Shown piece after piece: positions 5,509 through 5,550 of a stretch of DNA of 5,550 bases; position 1 is the stretch's first letter; each line of letters begins with the position of its first letter. The stretch comes from Candidatus Caccousia avistercoris (GTDB taxonomy: Bacteria; Bacillota; Clostridia; Oscillospirales; Acutalibacteraceae). A program made the position numbers and the translations under genes. The DNA lies in the NCBI GenBank assembly GCA_018715025.1, contig DVMK01000103.1:1-5550 (forward strand), read 5' to 3'. The notes beneath the pieces were generated by a model. That model ran no database searches. It was not told the DNA's origin and was given only the letters and a program-made list of their open reading frames with translations.

Positions 5509-5537
5509 ATTATATCATAAAAAGGGAAAAATGATAA
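5509..5537 (-). promoter_or_regulatory. Promoter, probably of the CarD-like gene
   Basis: On the minus strand TATAAT (5509-5514) is preceded by TGA, giving an extended -10. TTATCA (5532-5537) lies 17 bases upstream and matches the -35 consensus at four of six positions. Flanking sequence is A/T-rich, unlike the rest of the window. Transcription would start near 5502, about 410 bases before the CarD-like start. No closer good promoter is visible; a TATAAA at 5283-5288 lacks a -35 box. Confidence 0.65.
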
Positions 5538-5550
5538 GAATAGAAATAAT

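Overview
The window looks like ordinary chromosome from a GC-rich member of the Bacillota (Clostridia). An Oscillospirales / Faecalibacterium-type gut anaerobe is my best guess. The reasons are strong AGGAGG-type ribosome sites, consensus TATAAT promoters, a tRNA gene with encoded CCA, a BltD-like acetyltransferase, a MarR plus heterodimeric ABC exporter operon, and a small CarD-like regulator behind a leader full of short palindromes. The genus is inferred; nothing in the sequence proves it. Every gene I can support lies on the minus strand, so transcription runs from high to low coordinates.

Layout in the direction of transcription: (1) 5550-5093 holds an extended -10 promoter at 5509-5537 and then about 400 bases of non-coding, palindrome-rich leader. 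The leader contains a possible attenuator (5341-5393), two tandem near-identical 21-base repeats (5130-5172) and a possible 6-codon upstream minigene (5095-5115). (2) 4583-5092 encodes a CarD/CdnL-like RNA polymerase-binding regulator and is closed by a strong hairpin. (3) 4419-4506 is a sigma-A type promoter whose -10 box lies inside one arm of a large palindrome, the likely operator of the next gene. (4) 3975-4418 marR-type repressor, 2233-3978 ABC exporter half A and 489-2261 ABC exporter half B form a tightly packed operon with 4-base and 29-base overlaps. (5) 305-380 is tRNA-Phe(GAA) with its own promoter and a terminator that begins right after CCA. (6) 222-251 is a second terminator-like hairpin placed directly in front of the ribosome site of a GNAT acetyltransferase, whose first 70 codons (1-210) are inside the window.

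The central three genes are a drug-response module. The MarR protein probably represses its own promoter through the palindrome, and a ligand would release it. The two ABC half-transporters would then be made in equal amounts and assemble as a heterodimer with one working and one degenerate ATP site. The degeneracy is visible residue by residue and is complementary between the two subunits. The CarD-like gene, the tRNA and the acetyltransferase appear to be separate transcription units. I see no mobile element, CRISPR array or clearly new multi-gene system. The least explained sequence is regulatory: the concentric palindrome at the marR promoter, the carD leader with its minigene, and the terminator in front of the acetyltransferase.
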